Shown: positions 24,906 through 33,709 of the stretch, one piece after another
How positions within the stretch are numbered: the first letter of the stretch is position 1
Layout: each line of letters starts with the position of its first letter
Assembly: GCA_023390815.1 (NCBI GenBank)
Contig: JAEWCC010000029.1
Location: 4,576-68,575, forward strand
DNA from: Bacillota bacterium
Lineage (GTDB): Bacteria > Bacillota > Clostridia > Christensenellales > SZUA-584
DNA: 64,000 bases
Direction of reading: 5' to 3'
The notes under the pieces: model-generated
What the model was told of the DNA's origin: nothing
The model's database searches: none
The model's input: the letters and a program-made list of their open reading frames with translations, nothing else
Position numbers and translations under genes: made by a program

Positions 24906-25865
24906 TTAAAAACCACCAGGAAATCCCTTATTCCGTGGATTGCCCTTTTTAAAACGAAACATCAAATCCCTGAAGTTGATCTGGGATACGATGATGGCCG
25001 CAAACATCAGGATGCAGCCGACCAGTTCCTTCGCTATAAACCTTTCCTGCAAAAAGAGCACGCCGCTGACCGCCGCAAAAACGGCTTCGAGGCTCATGAT
25101 CAGTGAGGCGACTGTCGGCTCCGTGTTTTTCTGGCCCAGTATCTGCAGCGTATAGCCAATGCCGCCCGACACCACACCCAGATACAGCAACGGCGCCCAG
25201 CTCGACAGAATTACCTGAATATCCGGCTTTTCGAATATCAGCATCGGAACCGCGGCAATCGCGGAAGCCACAAAGAACTGAATGCACGACATCCTGACGC
25301 AATCCGTATGCGGAGAAACTTTATCCACGATCAAAATGTGACCGGAAAAAACGAGCGCGCAGAGAAGAACCATCAAGTCGCCTTTATCAACGGAGAAATC
25401 CTCTTTTACGCAGAGCAGATACAGGCCAGCTACCCCAGCCAGTACGCTAATCCATACCACAGCGGAAGCCTTCTTGCCACCAAACAGACGAAGCAAAGGA
25501 ACAAACAGTATATACAGCGCGGTGATAAAACCGGCCTTCCCTGCCGTCGTGGAGGTTAAGCCAACCTGTTGGGTAACCGTGGCAAACATCAGGAAAAGCC
25601 CGCACAACACGCCGCCAATCCAAAGATATTTGTGACGCGCTTTTGTGTCTGCGGAATGAGTTGGTTCGGCAATCTCTGTATTCTGCCTTCGGCCCCTTAA
25701 TATTGCGAGGGGCAGCAATGCGACGCCGCTGATCAAAAACCTTACAGCCGTAAATGTAAATACACCCAGATGCACGACACCGATTTTTTGTGCAACAAAA
25801 GCAGCTCCCCAAATCAGCGCAGTAATAAACAGAAGTATGTTGCCTTGAAGCCGTGACCGCGTCAT
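24906..25865 (-). CDS. EamA/DMT-family transporter
   Basis: A 319-residue membrane protein with ten predicted helices in two EamA repeats; the first starts LLFITALIWGAAFVAQKIG and the second has YTLQILGQKNTEPTVASLIMSLEAVFAAVSGVLFL, both typical. A hydrophilic loop of about 15 residues (EIAEPTHSADTKARHK) separates early helices. CGGAGG precedes the ATG. Probably exports a metabolite or amino acid; substrate unknown. Confidence 0.93.
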   Translation of the reverse strand: MTRSRLQGNILLFITALIWGAAFVAQKIGVVHLGVFTFTAVRFLISGVALLPLAILRGRRQNTEIAEPTHSADTKARHKYLWIGGVLCGLFLMFATVTQQVGLTSTTAGKAGFITALYILFVPLLRLFGGKKASAVVWISVLAGVAGLYLLCVKEDFSVDKGDLMVLLCALVFSGHILIVDKVSPHTDCVRMSCIQFFVASAIAAVPMLIFEKPDIQVILSSWAPLLYLGVVSGGIGYTLQILGQKNTEPTVASLIMSLEAVFAAVSGVLFLQERFIAKELVGCILMFAAIIVSQINFRDLMFRFKKGNPRNKGFPGGF

Positions 25866-25922
25866 GACGCCTCCGATAATTTCTGGTAAATCATTTGTGT
25901 CAAACAGGCCATGATTTTTGCA

Positions 25923-25951
25923 ATTATAATATATAGACCGTCATAATGCAA
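25923..25951 (-). promoter_or_regulatory. SigA-type promoter for the EamA transporter
   Basis: Minus strand: TTGCAT (25951-25946), 17-base spacer, perfect TATAAT (25928-25923), about 57 bases before the ATG. Confidence 0.78.
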
Positions 25952-25970
25952 TCAACGGTTTATCCTTTTG

Positions 25971-26005
25971 TGCAAATCAAAAGCCGCAGTGAGCCACCGC
26001 AGCTT
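25971..26005 (-). terminator. Terminator of the lipoprotein at 26033
   Basis: Minus strand: 11-base arms AAGCTGCGGTG and CACTGCGGCTT with a GCT loop, then TTTGATTTG. Lies 28 bases past the stop codon. Confidence 0.75.
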
Positions 26006-26032
26006 AGATCGTCCCTGATCTTTGTGTATACT

Positions 26033-26632
26033 TTATCCGATAATGGCTTTAAGATTATCCACCGCGATCTCGCTGGCCGCATCCAGCATGGCTGCGGTCT
26101 GCGCATCATCCGTATTGCCTGCGGATAACTGGAGCATATAACCTTTGTATAGAATATCGTATCCGCCCGACACGAGTATGGTTTCATCTCCGGGCCCATC
26201 CACCACCGCCGATTCGCCTCCGAAGGCTTCCTTGGTCGTCTCGAATACCGACTCCGGCGTATCGGGGCTGCCCTCCGGCATAAAAGCCTGCTGCGTAATG
26301 GATATCTGCAGAAAACTGCCGGACTCGGCCTCAGCCTCGCTGTAGATGCAGATCTTCTGACCGACAGCGGCGTTTTCGGTTTTCTCAACCTCAACCTCGC
26401 CGCCCAGCAGTGTCTGAGCTTCCTCCTGCGATATCAGCTGTTCCGGTTCAATGAGCCCTATGTTCTGCCCGATTTCGGATATTCCCTCAGTCTCTGTGGT
26501 CTCGTTTAATGGGTTGGTTCCGGCGTTTGCCATAGCATCTGCGCTTTGAAGCGGCCCTGCGCTGTTACAACCGCTCAGCACAATCAATGCAAAAAGCAGT
26601 GTGAGCGCGACGATGAAATTGAACTTTTTCAT
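26033..26632 (-). CDS. Lipoprotein of unknown function
   Basis: A 199-residue protein with a lipoprotein signal peptide (MKKFNFIV..., lipobox LSGC). The mature part contains LISQEEAQTLLGGEVEVE, a conserved-looking Cys in KICIYSEAE and a C-terminal GYDILYKGYMLQLS. The pattern of an LLG segment followed by a C-Y pair recalls DUF3558-type lipoproteins, but I cannot assign it. The ATG at 26632 has AAGAGG five bases upstream. Alone between terminators. Confidence 0.8.
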   Translation of the reverse strand: MKKFNFIVALTLLFALIVLSGCNSAGPLQSADAMANAGTNPLNETTETEGISEIGQNIGLIEPEQLISQEEAQTLLGGEVEVEKTENAAVGQKICIYSEAEAESGSFLQISITQQAFMPEGSPDTPESVFETTKEAFGGESAVVDGPGDETILVSGGYDILYKGYMLQLSAGNTDDAQTAAMLDAASEIAVDNLKAIIG

Positions 26633-26723
26633 AGAAACCTCTTGCCGACATTTTTGCATATACTGGTATCATACAATTTCCCGCCGCCCATGGCAATAGC
26701 TTTTATTATGGAAGTTGTGGTAA

Positions 26724-26746
26724 TAAAAAAAGCCCCTGTAAGGCTT
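26724..26746 (-). terminator. Terminator of the MarR/small-protein unit
   Basis: Minus strand: short stem AAGCC/GGCTT with a 7-base loop followed by TTTTTTT, a few bases after the stop of the small protein. The stem is only five base pairs. Confidence 0.55.
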
Positions 26747-26749
26747 CTT

Positions 26750-26905
26750 TTATCTGTATTGCAGATACCAGACCCGATTGTTGTGCCGCCTGTCGGCTAC
26801 ATACTCCATCGTGCGATATTCATCATATTCACGCGGGGCATCCTTAGGGGCAAACAGCACATACATACCAATCAACACTGCAATAATCCCGATGGCTACC
26901 ATCAT
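26750..26905 (-). CDS. 51-residue single-pass membrane protein
   Basis: A small gene with a very strong ribosome site (AAGGAGGAGG) before tandem ATG codons at 26905/26902. The product has one hydrophobic helix (VAIGIIAVLIGMYVLF) and then a charged, aromatic tail containing APREYDEYRTMEYVADRR and ending WYLQYR. It follows the MarR gene by 55 bases and is followed directly by a terminator, so the reading frame is probably real. No family recognised. It may be part of the MarR regulon. Confidence 0.7.
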   Translation of the reverse strand: MMVAIGIIAVLIGMYVLFAPKDAPREYDEYRTMEYVADRRHNNRVWYLQYR

Positions 26906-26960
26906 TGTTCCTCCTCCTTATAACTTATAATTATTTCTGGGCCGCCATTTGGCTGATCCC

Positions 26961-27422
26961 TTATTCACTTTTGTTCAGCTCAATCTCTCCTACGCCCACT
27001 TCGCAGACCGCCTGAAGCAGCAGCTGGATACTTTCGAGCACCTGTTCCCTTTTTTCCTCGACGACGGCACCAAGAACCTTTTCGTAGTATACGCTCATAG
27101 AGGACTCAATCCCCCGAAACTCCGTCTCGCCCATCTTTGTAAGCGATATCGTCACAAACCTGCGGTTGTTCGGGTCCGTCTCCCGGTGCGCGATTCCTTT
27201 GTTCACCAGCGTATCCACCGCGCGGCTTACCGTGCTGTTGTCGAGCCCCATCTTTTCGGAGAGGCTCCGTACCGAGATGCTTCCCGACCGGCCGATCTCA
27301 ACCATTGCATGGCATTGCGTCAGCGATATGCCACAACACGATTTCAAATGATCTTCATCCATCACGATCCGGCGCTCCAGCCGACGCATGACTTCACGCA
27401 GCAGATTCGATTCTTCTGTCAT
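26961..27422 (-). CDS. MarR-family transcriptional regulator
   Basis: A 153-residue winged-helix regulator. The DNA-binding domain shows ISVRSLSEKMGLDNSTVSRAVDTLVNKGIAHRETDPNNRRFVTISLT, with the wing DPNNRR. Cysteines in LKSCCGISLTQCH could sense oxidants or metals, by analogy only. The ATG at 27422 follows AGGTGA. A near-perfect inverted repeat covers its -35 region, implying autoregulation. The 51-residue membrane protein is the only obvious downstream partner. Confidence 0.92.
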   Translation of the reverse strand: MTEESNLLREVMRRLERRIVMDEDHLKSCCGISLTQCHAMVEIGRSGSISVRSLSEKMGLDNSTVSRAVDTLVNKGIAHRETDPNNRRFVTISLTKMGETEFRGIESSMSVYYEKVLGAVVEEKREQVLESIQLLLQAVCEVGVGEIELNKSE

Positions 27423-27439
27423 CTCTTCACCTCGCAAGT

Positions 27440-27469
27440 ATTGTATCACACAACTGTTGCATTTTGCAA
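27440..27469 (-). promoter_or_regulatory. Promoter of the MarR gene
   Basis: Minus strand: TTGCAA (27469-27464), 18-base spacer, TACAAT (27445-27440). The -35 box lies inside the inverted repeat 27451-27475. Confidence 0.7.
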
Positions 27470-27475
27470 TAGTTG
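27451..27475. promoter_or_regulatory. MarR-type operator (inverted repeat)
   Basis: Arms CAACTGTTGCA (27451-27461) and TGCAATAGTTG (27465-27475) match at 10 of 11 positions around a TTT centre. Size, AT-rich centre and position over the -35 box fit a MarR-dimer operator. Confidence 0.7.
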
Positions 27476-27566
27476 TTTTAAGAATTTCCGAATTTTTTTA
27501 ATGTTTGATAGTATGTCCAAAAAACGGTTAATTCCTCGTCTAAAGCAGTCAACGTGCTGTAGAACA

Positions 27567-27598
27567 CAAAAAAAGAGGAGCCTGCAATCGCAAGCCCC
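27567..27598 (-). terminator. Terminator of hppA
   Basis: Minus strand: GGGGCTTGC, GATT loop, GCAGGCTCC (two mismatches in nine pairs), then TCTTTTTTT; 25 bases after the hppA stop. Confidence 0.75.
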
Positions 27599-27622
27599 GC
27601 TTTTTTGAAGAAGGGAAGCTAT

Positions 27623-29578
27623 TTATAAAAATAGAGGTGCAAATACGACGGCAACGATACTCATGAGCTTGATGAGGATGTTGATGGACGGGCCAGCCGT
27701 GTCCTTCATCGGGTCCCCCACGGTATCGCCGATTACTGCCGCTTTGTGATGCGCGCTGCCCTTGCCGCCGAAGTTGCCTTCCTCGATATGCTTTTTCGCG
27801 TTATCCCATGCGCCGCCGCTATTCGCCATCTGGATGGCCACGGGTACGCCTGTAACCGTCGCGCCTACAAGCAGCCCGGCGAGCGCGCCCTTGCCCAGCA
27901 GCAGGCCGACCGCAATGGGCGAAATGATCGCAAGCAGGCCCGGAAGGATCATCTGTACGAGCGCGGCACGGGTGGAAATATCAACGCACCGTGAGTAGTC
28001 CGGCGTGGTCTCGCCCGTCAGGATACCGGCAATCTCCCTGAACTGCCTGCGCACTTCCTCCACCATCTTGCCGGCTGCCTTGGATACCGCGTCGATAGCC
28101 ATTGCCGAGAACAGATACGAGAGCATTCCGCCGATCAAAACGCCCGCAATCACCAGCGGATTGAGTATATCCACGCAGCTTAAATCCACCGCTTCCGCGT
28201 AGGCCGTAAAAAGCGCGAGCGCCGTGAGCGCGGCGGAGCCGATCGAAAAGCCTTTGCCGATTGCCGCCGTGGTGTTGCCCATGGAGTCGAGGCTGTCGGT
28301 GATGGTCCGGACACTCTCGTGCTGCGCGGTCATCTGCGCAAGCCCGCCTGCATTATCTGCGACCGGCCCATAGGCGTCCACCGCAATCACATTGGCCACC
28401 GTAGCCAGCATACCTACTGCCGCAAGCGCGATGCCGAACACACCGCCCGTGAAGTAAGCGACGAGCACCGCCGCAACGATGACGAGTATCGGCAGCGCTG
28501 TGGAACGCATGCCCACCGCGAGGCCCGATAATATGTTGGTCGCGCTGCCCGTGCCCGATTGGTTGGCAATCTCTTTGACATACCGGTACTGCGCTGATGT
28601 ATAGTACTCCGTCACCTTGCCGATGACCAGCCCGGATACGATACCGGCAAATGCCGCAAAGAACAAACTAAAATTGCCGAACACGATCAGACTCAGTGCT
28701 AGCGCAGCACCGGTCGCAAGCAAGCCCGCGACATAGGTGCCCATGTTGAGCGACAAGCTGATGGATTTGAGGCGCAGCACGCGCACGAGCAGTATGCCAA
28801 TCGCGGAGGCGATCATGCCGGACGCGCACAGCATCAGTGTGAAATAGACGCCCTGATCTTTAAACGCGACATACCCCAGAATCATGGCGGAGATGATGGA
28901 GCCTACGTAGCTCTCGAACAGGTCAGCGCCCATTCCCGCGACGTCGCCTACGTTATCCCCCACGTTGTCCGCAATTACAGCGGGATTGCGCGGATCGTCC
29001 TCAGGGATACCCGCTTCCACCTTGCCTACCAGGTCTGCGCCCACATCTGCGGCCTTGGTATAGATGCCCCCGCCTACGCGGCTGAACAGCGCTACCGAGC
29101 TTGCGCCCAGGCTGAAGCCGGTGAGCACGCCGAGATCACCGACGATGCTGTACAGCAAGCCGATTCCCAGCGTCGCGAGGCCGACGACGAACAGCCCCAG
29201 CACGCTGCCGCCCGCAAACGCGATCTTGAGCGCGGGCAGCATGCCTTTTTTCGCCGCGTCGGCGGTGGATGCGTTGGCGACAGTTGCCACGCGCATGCCG
29301 ATGAAACCGGATAATACCGAGAACAGCGCGCCGGAAAGGAAAGCGATCGCCGTCTTATAGCCCAGACTCGGCATGAAGCTTAAAAGCAGCACCATCGCGA
29401 CGCAGAATATCGCGATCACCACATACTGCCTTTTCAGATACGCCATTGCCCCTTTGCGAATGAATCCCGCAACTTTGCTGATTTTGTCATCCGTACACTT
29501 TCTTTTTTGAATATACACGATCTGGCTAAGCCCGAGTATAATACAAACCAGAGCGCATCCGATCAATATGAATTCCAT
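27623..29578 (-). CDS. hppA: K+-stimulated membrane-bound pyrophosphatase
   Basis: A 651-residue integral membrane pump that couples PPi hydrolysis to Na+ or H+ export. About 16 helices; the substrate site is complete: DVGADLVGKVEAGIPEDDPRNPAVIADNVGDNVGD (quoted in pieces: DVGADLVGK, DDPRNPAVIADNVGDNVGD) and EFGGKGSAHHKAAVIGDTVGDP near the end. GNTTAAIGKG has Ala and Gly at the positions that mark K+-dependent enzymes. The ATG at 29578 has GGAGG four bases upstream. Ion specificity (Na+ or H+) cannot be read with certainty. Confidence 0.96.
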   Translation of the reverse strand: MEFILIGCALVCIILGLSQIVYIQKRKCTDDKISKVAGFIRKGAMAYLKRQYVVIAIFCVAMVLLLSFMPSLGYKTAIAFLSGALFSVLSGFIGMRVATVANASTADAAKKGMLPALKIAFAGGSVLGLFVVGLATLGIGLLYSIVGDLGVLTGFSLGASSVALFSRVGGGIYTKAADVGADLVGKVEAGIPEDDPRNPAVIADNVGDNVGDVAGMGADLFESYVGSIISAMILGYVAFKDQGVYFTLMLCASGMIASAIGILLVRVLRLKSISLSLNMGTYVAGLLATGAALALSLIVFGNFSLFFAAFAGIVSGLVIGKVTEYYTSAQYRYVKEIANQSGTGSATNILSGLAVGMRSTALPILVIVAAVLVAYFTGGVFGIALAAVGMLATVANVIAVDAYGPVADNAGGLAQMTAQHESVRTITDSLDSMGNTTAAIGKGFSIGSAALTALALFTAYAEAVDLSCVDILNPLVIAGVLIGGMLSYLFSAMAIDAVSKAAGKMVEEVRRQFREIAGILTGETTPDYSRCVDISTRAALVQMILPGLLAIISPIAVGLLLGKGALAGLLVGATVTGVPVAIQMANSGGAWDNAKKHIEEGNFGGKGSAHHKAAVIGDTVGDPMKDTAGPSINILIKLMSIVAVVFAPLFL

Positions 29579-29736
29579 AAAGCCTCCAAAAATACACATT
29601 TTTTGATACGCAAACAGACCCCAATACATCGCGAAAAAAACGACATAAGCGAATCACAATAAGCCGACTATTCTGTTGTTCCTTAAAACCCGCAAGATTT
29701 TTGCTGAATAGGATAATGTTTTAAAAGGTTAAATGT

Positions 29737-30981
29737 TCAAATTTCCGGCAGGGTGGAACCTGCGTACGGCATTATATAGCAGCTTGCGTTTTCTCCAAAT
29801 TTGCCCGCCGCGTCGTCAAACGCCTTTTGCAAATCGCTGTAGGGCTCCATGAACATGCGTTTCACAAAGTCCGTTTCCATGTCGGAAACTAAAAATATCT
29901 GTTTTGTCCCCAGCACCATGCTGATGGCAGCCGCCTTGTGACCGCCCAACTCGAAATGGCACGCGATCTCTTTGACCATATCCGCCGGACAAGGGAACCC
30001 CGTCATCCAGCGTTCAAAAACCTCTTCGCCAAGGCCTTCCTTGCAGCATGCGCACAGTATGATCACGCCGCCGTCCCGGCATGCGTGCTTGGCGTTATCG
30101 AGCGCCTTCTGCGCCTGATAAAGGTTGATATCTTTCGGATATCCGCCTGCGGAGGCGATGACGATATCCGCCTGCTTCTCGATGCGCACCTTGTAGAGCG
30201 TATCAAGAAACGCGCACGCTTCGCGGTGCGCCTTGATGTAATGGCCTGCGGCTGCGTGAATGATCTTCTTCTTTTCGTCGAGTACCACATTGACGATAAA
30301 GTCCAGCCGTACGAAGTCCACAACGCTGTCGATATCCTCGCGCACCGGGTTTCCTTCCAGCTTTCCGGCAATCGCGGCGTCCTGCACCATCATGGAATGG
30401 TTCGATTGTATCGCGTTATGCGTGGAGACGCCCGGCATAATTGCCTTTGCGCCGCCCGAATAACCCGCAAAATAGTGATATTCTACATTTCCGAGAGCGA
30501 TCACCCTGTCAGCCTGCGCGACAGGGCGAAAGATCTCCACGGGCGTTCCCTGCTTTGTGTTCCCCAAAAAAACGCAATCGTTGGTATCAAGGTCTACGCT
30601 TTTCACTTTGAGAAGGTTTTCCTCACCGAGGAGGTACTTTTTTTCTTCAGGGGTATGCTTTCTATGGTTGCCCAATGCGAACACGATGCAAATATCGCTG
30701 AGGGAACAGCCCGCGGATTCAATCTCATGTAATACATGGGGAAGTACGGCGGCGGTTGGCATTGGGCGGGTAATATCGCTGGTAATAATCACGATCTTCT
30801 CGCCGGGCTTGACGATCTGTGAAAGCCGTGGTGTGCCGATCGGGTTTTGCAGCGCACGCACGACCTCATCTTCACCGGTGAGGCCGGTTTGAACCGGGTT
30901 GGGCGTGAGCACGCCCAGCACGTTTTTATCCGGAACCTCCAAGGTTTGGATCGACTTATAATAGCCCAGCTCGAATTTCAT
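29737..30981 (-). CDS. larA: LarA-family nickel-pincer 2-hydroxyacid racemase/epimerase
   Basis: A 414-residue LarA-family (DUF2088) protein. All residues that hold the nickel pincer cofactor and do catalysis in lactate racemase have counterparts: H106 (GNHRKHT), H169 (VEYHYFAGYSGG), K179 (GGAKAIMPG) and H195, with the same spacing as LarA H108, H174, K184 and H200. LarA homologues racemise lactate, malate and other 2-hydroxy acids. It is the last gene of the nine-gene operon led by malic enzyme, 20 bases after lpdA, so malate or lactate is plausible. The maturation genes larB, larC and larE are not in the window. Confidence 0.88.
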   Translation of the reverse strand: MKFELGYYKSIQTLEVPDKNVLGVLTPNPVQTGLTGEDEVVRALQNPIGTPRLSQIVKPGEKIVIITSDITRPMPTAAVLPHVLHEIESAGCSLSDICIVFALGNHRKHTPEEKKYLLGEENLLKVKSVDLDTNDCVFLGNTKQGTPVEIFRPVAQADRVIALGNVEYHYFAGYSGGAKAIMPGVSTHNAIQSNHSMMVQDAAIAGKLEGNPVREDIDSVVDFVRLDFIVNVVLDEKKKIIHAAAGHYIKAHREACAFLDTLYKVRIEKQADIVIASAGGYPKDINLYQAQKALDNAKHACRDGGVIILCACCKEGLGEEVFERWMTGFPCPADMVKEIACHFELGGHKAAAISMVLGTKQIFLVSDMETDFVKRMFMEPYSDLQKAFDDAAGKFGENASCYIMPYAGSTLPEI

Positions 30982-31000
30982 GTTGGTATATCCTTTCGGA

Positions 31001-32365
31001 TTATTGGTGGATGCAGTGTCCCTGCGCGTCATGCGCGGCTTCCATAATCATTTCGGAAACCGTCGGGTGCGCGTGGATCGTATCGCAAAGCTCCTCGATT
31101 GTCCCTTCGGCGCGCATCGCGGTGGCGATCTCGCCGATCATATCGGTCGCGCGCGGTGCCATGATGTGGCAGCCCAGCAGCTCGCCGGTCTTCGCTTCGA
31201 CGATGATCTTGACCGTGCCTGCCGACTCGCCCATGATCATCGAACGCCCGTTGGCGGCAGTGGCGAAGCGGCCTACCTTATAGGACAGCCCCTTCTCCTT
31301 CACCTGCGATTCGGTCAGGCCGATGCTCGCGATTTCCGGCTCGGTATATACGCAGGACGGAACGATGCTGTAGTCCATCTTCTTGTTTTGGCCTGCAATG
31401 TTGTCCGCGGCGACTATGCCCTGCGCGGACGCCACATGCGCCAGCTGGATTTTGCCCGTCACGTCGCCGATCGCGTATATTCCCGGCACGCTAGTCTTTA
31501 AATATTCATCCACGACGACGAAACCGCGGTTGGTCGCAACGCCTGCCGCCTCCAGGTTCAGACCGTCCGTTACGGGTCTGCGCCCTATGGCGACGATGCA
31601 ATAATCCGCCGTGACGCTGCGGGCATCGCCCTGGGTAAAGTGTACGGTCACGCCCGGTTCGATTCTTTCTACCTTGGCACCCACGCAGATATCAACGCCG
31701 CGCTTGGTGAGTTCCTTGCGCATCATCGCCGCAATCTCCGCATCGATGGGTGGCAGAATCTCAGGCAGCATTTCGATGACCGTCACTTTGACTTCCAGCG
31801 CCGCGAACAGCGTGGCGAACTCGATGCCGATCACGCCGCCGCCGATAATGACGACGCTTTTGGGGCACTCCGTCCAATCGAGCACCGCGTCGGAATCCAC
31901 GACGTTCGGCCCGTCAATGCCCGGGATCGGCACCCTTGCGGGTGCTGATCCCGTCGCAATGACGATATCTTTCGCTTCGATCTCTTCCCCACCGACGATC
32001 AAAGTATGGGCATCCTTGAATGCAGCGGTGCCGTTAATGACTTCGACGCCATTCTTCTTCTCGAGCGCAGCCACGCCCCGGCGCAGCCGGTCTACGACAC
32101 TCGTTTTCCGGGCGGCGATCTTGGCATAATCGAAACCCGCGGGTCCCGATGTGACGCCATAAACCGACGCATCCTGTACGGTTCTGTACACTTCCGCACT
32201 CTGCAGCAGCGCCTTGGTCGGGATACAACCGCGGTTCAGGCACGTGCCGCCGATCTGATCCTTCTCGATCAGCGCAGTCTTTTTACCAAGCTGTGCGAGG
32301 CGGATGGCCGCGACGTATCCGCCCGGTCCCCCGCCGATCACCACGGCGTCAAATTGTTTCTTCAT
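31001..32365 (-). CDS. lpdA: Dihydrolipoyl dehydrogenase (E3)
   Basis: A 454-residue flavoprotein disulfide reductase that reoxidises the lipoyl groups of the adjacent E2 with NAD+. FAD motif GGGPGGYVAA (residues 11-20), redox pair C42/C47 in GGTCLNRGC, NAD motif VVIIGGGVIGIEFA and the C-terminal HAHPTVSE with the catalytic His. No fused lipoyl domain. Ten bases downstream of acoC. Confidence 0.96.
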   Translation of the reverse strand: MKKQFDAVVIGGGPGGYVAAIRLAQLGKKTALIEKDQIGGTCLNRGCIPTKALLQSAEVYRTVQDASVYGVTSGPAGFDYAKIAARKTSVVDRLRRGVAALEKKNGVEVINGTAAFKDAHTLIVGGEEIEAKDIVIATGSAPARVPIPGIDGPNVVDSDAVLDWTECPKSVVIIGGGVIGIEFATLFAALEVKVTVIEMLPEILPPIDAEIAAMMRKELTKRGVDICVGAKVERIEPGVTVHFTQGDARSVTADYCIVAIGRRPVTDGLNLEAAGVATNRGFVVVDEYLKTSVPGIYAIGDVTGKIQLAHVASAQGIVAADNIAGQNKKMDYSIVPSCVYTEPEIASIGLTESQVKEKGLSYKVGRFATAANGRSMIMGESAGTVKIIVEAKTGELLGCHIMAPRATDMIGEIATAMRAEGTIEELCDTIHAHPTVSEMIMEAAHDAQGHCIHQ

Positions 32366-32374
32366 GCTGCCACC

Positions 32375-33700
32375 TCACAGAAGCAGATACGGCTGTTCGA
32401 GGTACTGCTTGATCTTTGCCAGGAACTGTGCCGCGGGCGCGCCGTCCACAATGCGATGATCGTAGGACAGCGTGAGTTCCATCATCGGGCGGATCACGAT
32501 TTCGTCGTCATCCGTCACGATGGCGGTTTTGGCAATGCGCCCGACCGCAAGGATACCCGCTTCCGGCGGATTGATGATCGCCACAAAGCTGTCGAGTCCG
32601 AACATGCCAAGGTTGCTGATCGTGAAGCTGCCGCCCGTGTAATCGTCGGGCTGAAGCTTGCCGGTCTTGGCTTTGTCGGCCAGTTCCTTCGTCATCAGCG
32701 AGATCTGCTCGATCGTCATAAGGTCGGCGTCCTTGATTACCGGTACAATCAGGCCGTTATCGACTGCGACTGCGATGCCGAGGTTGACATAGTCCTTCTG
32801 CAGGATGCCTTCCGCTGTGATCTCGGCGTTCATAACCGGGTAATCGAGCAGCGCGCGGCAGACTGCAAGCGATATAACATCATTGAACGATATCTTCTTA
32901 TCAGCCTTCTTGAACGCCTCACGAAGCCGGGTTGCTTCGCTCATATCCACGCTGATGCGGTGGGTGGTCTGCGCGTTCGTATGCAAGCTTTCGAGCATGC
33001 GGTCGGATATAACCTTACGCATCCCTTTGAACGGTACGACAGTGCCTTTGCGTCCAGCACCTGCACCCGCTTTTTTGGCTTCAATCGCTTTTAAAATATC
33101 TTCCTTGACGATCTTGCCCGAAATGCCGGTACCGGTTACGCCCGCGGTATCAACGCCGCCAAGTTCCGCTACCTTCTTCGCGAGCGGTGTTATCGCGGGA
33201 GCAGACGCCGCATATGCAAGCACGTCGCGTTCCACGATCATCCCTTCCGCACCGGTTCCCTGTATCGTTTTGTAGTCGACTCCCTTTTCCTCCGCCACCA
33301 TCTTGGCACGGGGAGAGATGAACACACGTCCATCCGCAGAAACCGCTGCTACAACAGGCGCAGCAGTCGGAACTGCTGTCGGGGCTGAGGCTGCCACAGG
33401 CGCTGCCGCAGCAGCCGGAGCTGCCGCAGGCGCGCTGCCGAGCAGCGCGGATATATCTTCGCCCGGTGCGCCGACGATCGCGATCGTCTCGGTGATAGGC
33501 ACGGTTTCGCCTTCCCCGCGGACGATCTTAAGCATTGTGCCGGACTCCATCGCATCGATCGTGATGGTCAGTTTGTCGGTCTCCATCTCGAACAACGGCT
33601 CATCCTTAACGACCTTGCCGCCCTCCGCAACAAGCCATTTGATGATCGTTCCTTCGGTCATCTGCAGGCCCTGCTTGGGCATGATCACTTTATTTGCCAT
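32375..33700 (-). CDS. acoC: 2-oxo acid/acetoin dehydrogenase E2 acyltransferase, tandem subunit-binding domains
   Basis: A 441-residue dihydrolipoamide acetyltransferase. One lipoyl domain with the lipoylated K43 in EMETDKLTI, an Ala/Pro-rich linker (residues ~85-122), then two successive peripheral subunit-binding domains (ISPRAKMVAEEKG at ~128 and ITPLAKKVAELGG at ~170), and the catalytic domain from ~222 with H415 and D419 in YDHRIVDG. Most such E2 proteins have one binding domain. Ten bases separate it from acoB. Substrate (pyruvate or acetoin) is undecided. Confidence 0.93.
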   Translation of the reverse strand: MANKVIMPKQGLQMTEGTIIKWLVAEGGKVVKDEPLFEMETDKLTITIDAMESGTMLKIVRGEGETVPITETIAIVGAPGEDISALLGSAPAAAPAAAAAPVAASAPTAVPTAAPVVAAVSADGRVFISPRAKMVAEEKGVDYKTIQGTGAEGMIVERDVLAYAASAPAITPLAKKVAELGGVDTAGVTGTGISGKIVKEDILKAIEAKKAGAGAGRKGTVVPFKGMRKVISDRMLESLHTNAQTTHRISVDMSEATRLREAFKKADKKISFNDVISLAVCRALLDYPVMNAEITAEGILQKDYVNLGIAVAVDNGLIVPVIKDADLMTIEQISLMTKELADKAKTGKLQPDDYTGGSFTISNLGMFGLDSFVAIINPPEAGILAVGRIAKTAIVTDDDEIVIRPMMELTLSYDHRIVDGAPAAQFLAKIKQYLEQPYLLL

Positions 33701-33709
33701 ATGTGCCTC

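Noticed and set aside
25960..26394. Minus-strand frame of 144 codons at the end of the lipoprotein gene
   Set aside because: Arg/Ser-rich alternative frame of the lipoprotein at 26033; runs through its terminator hairpin.
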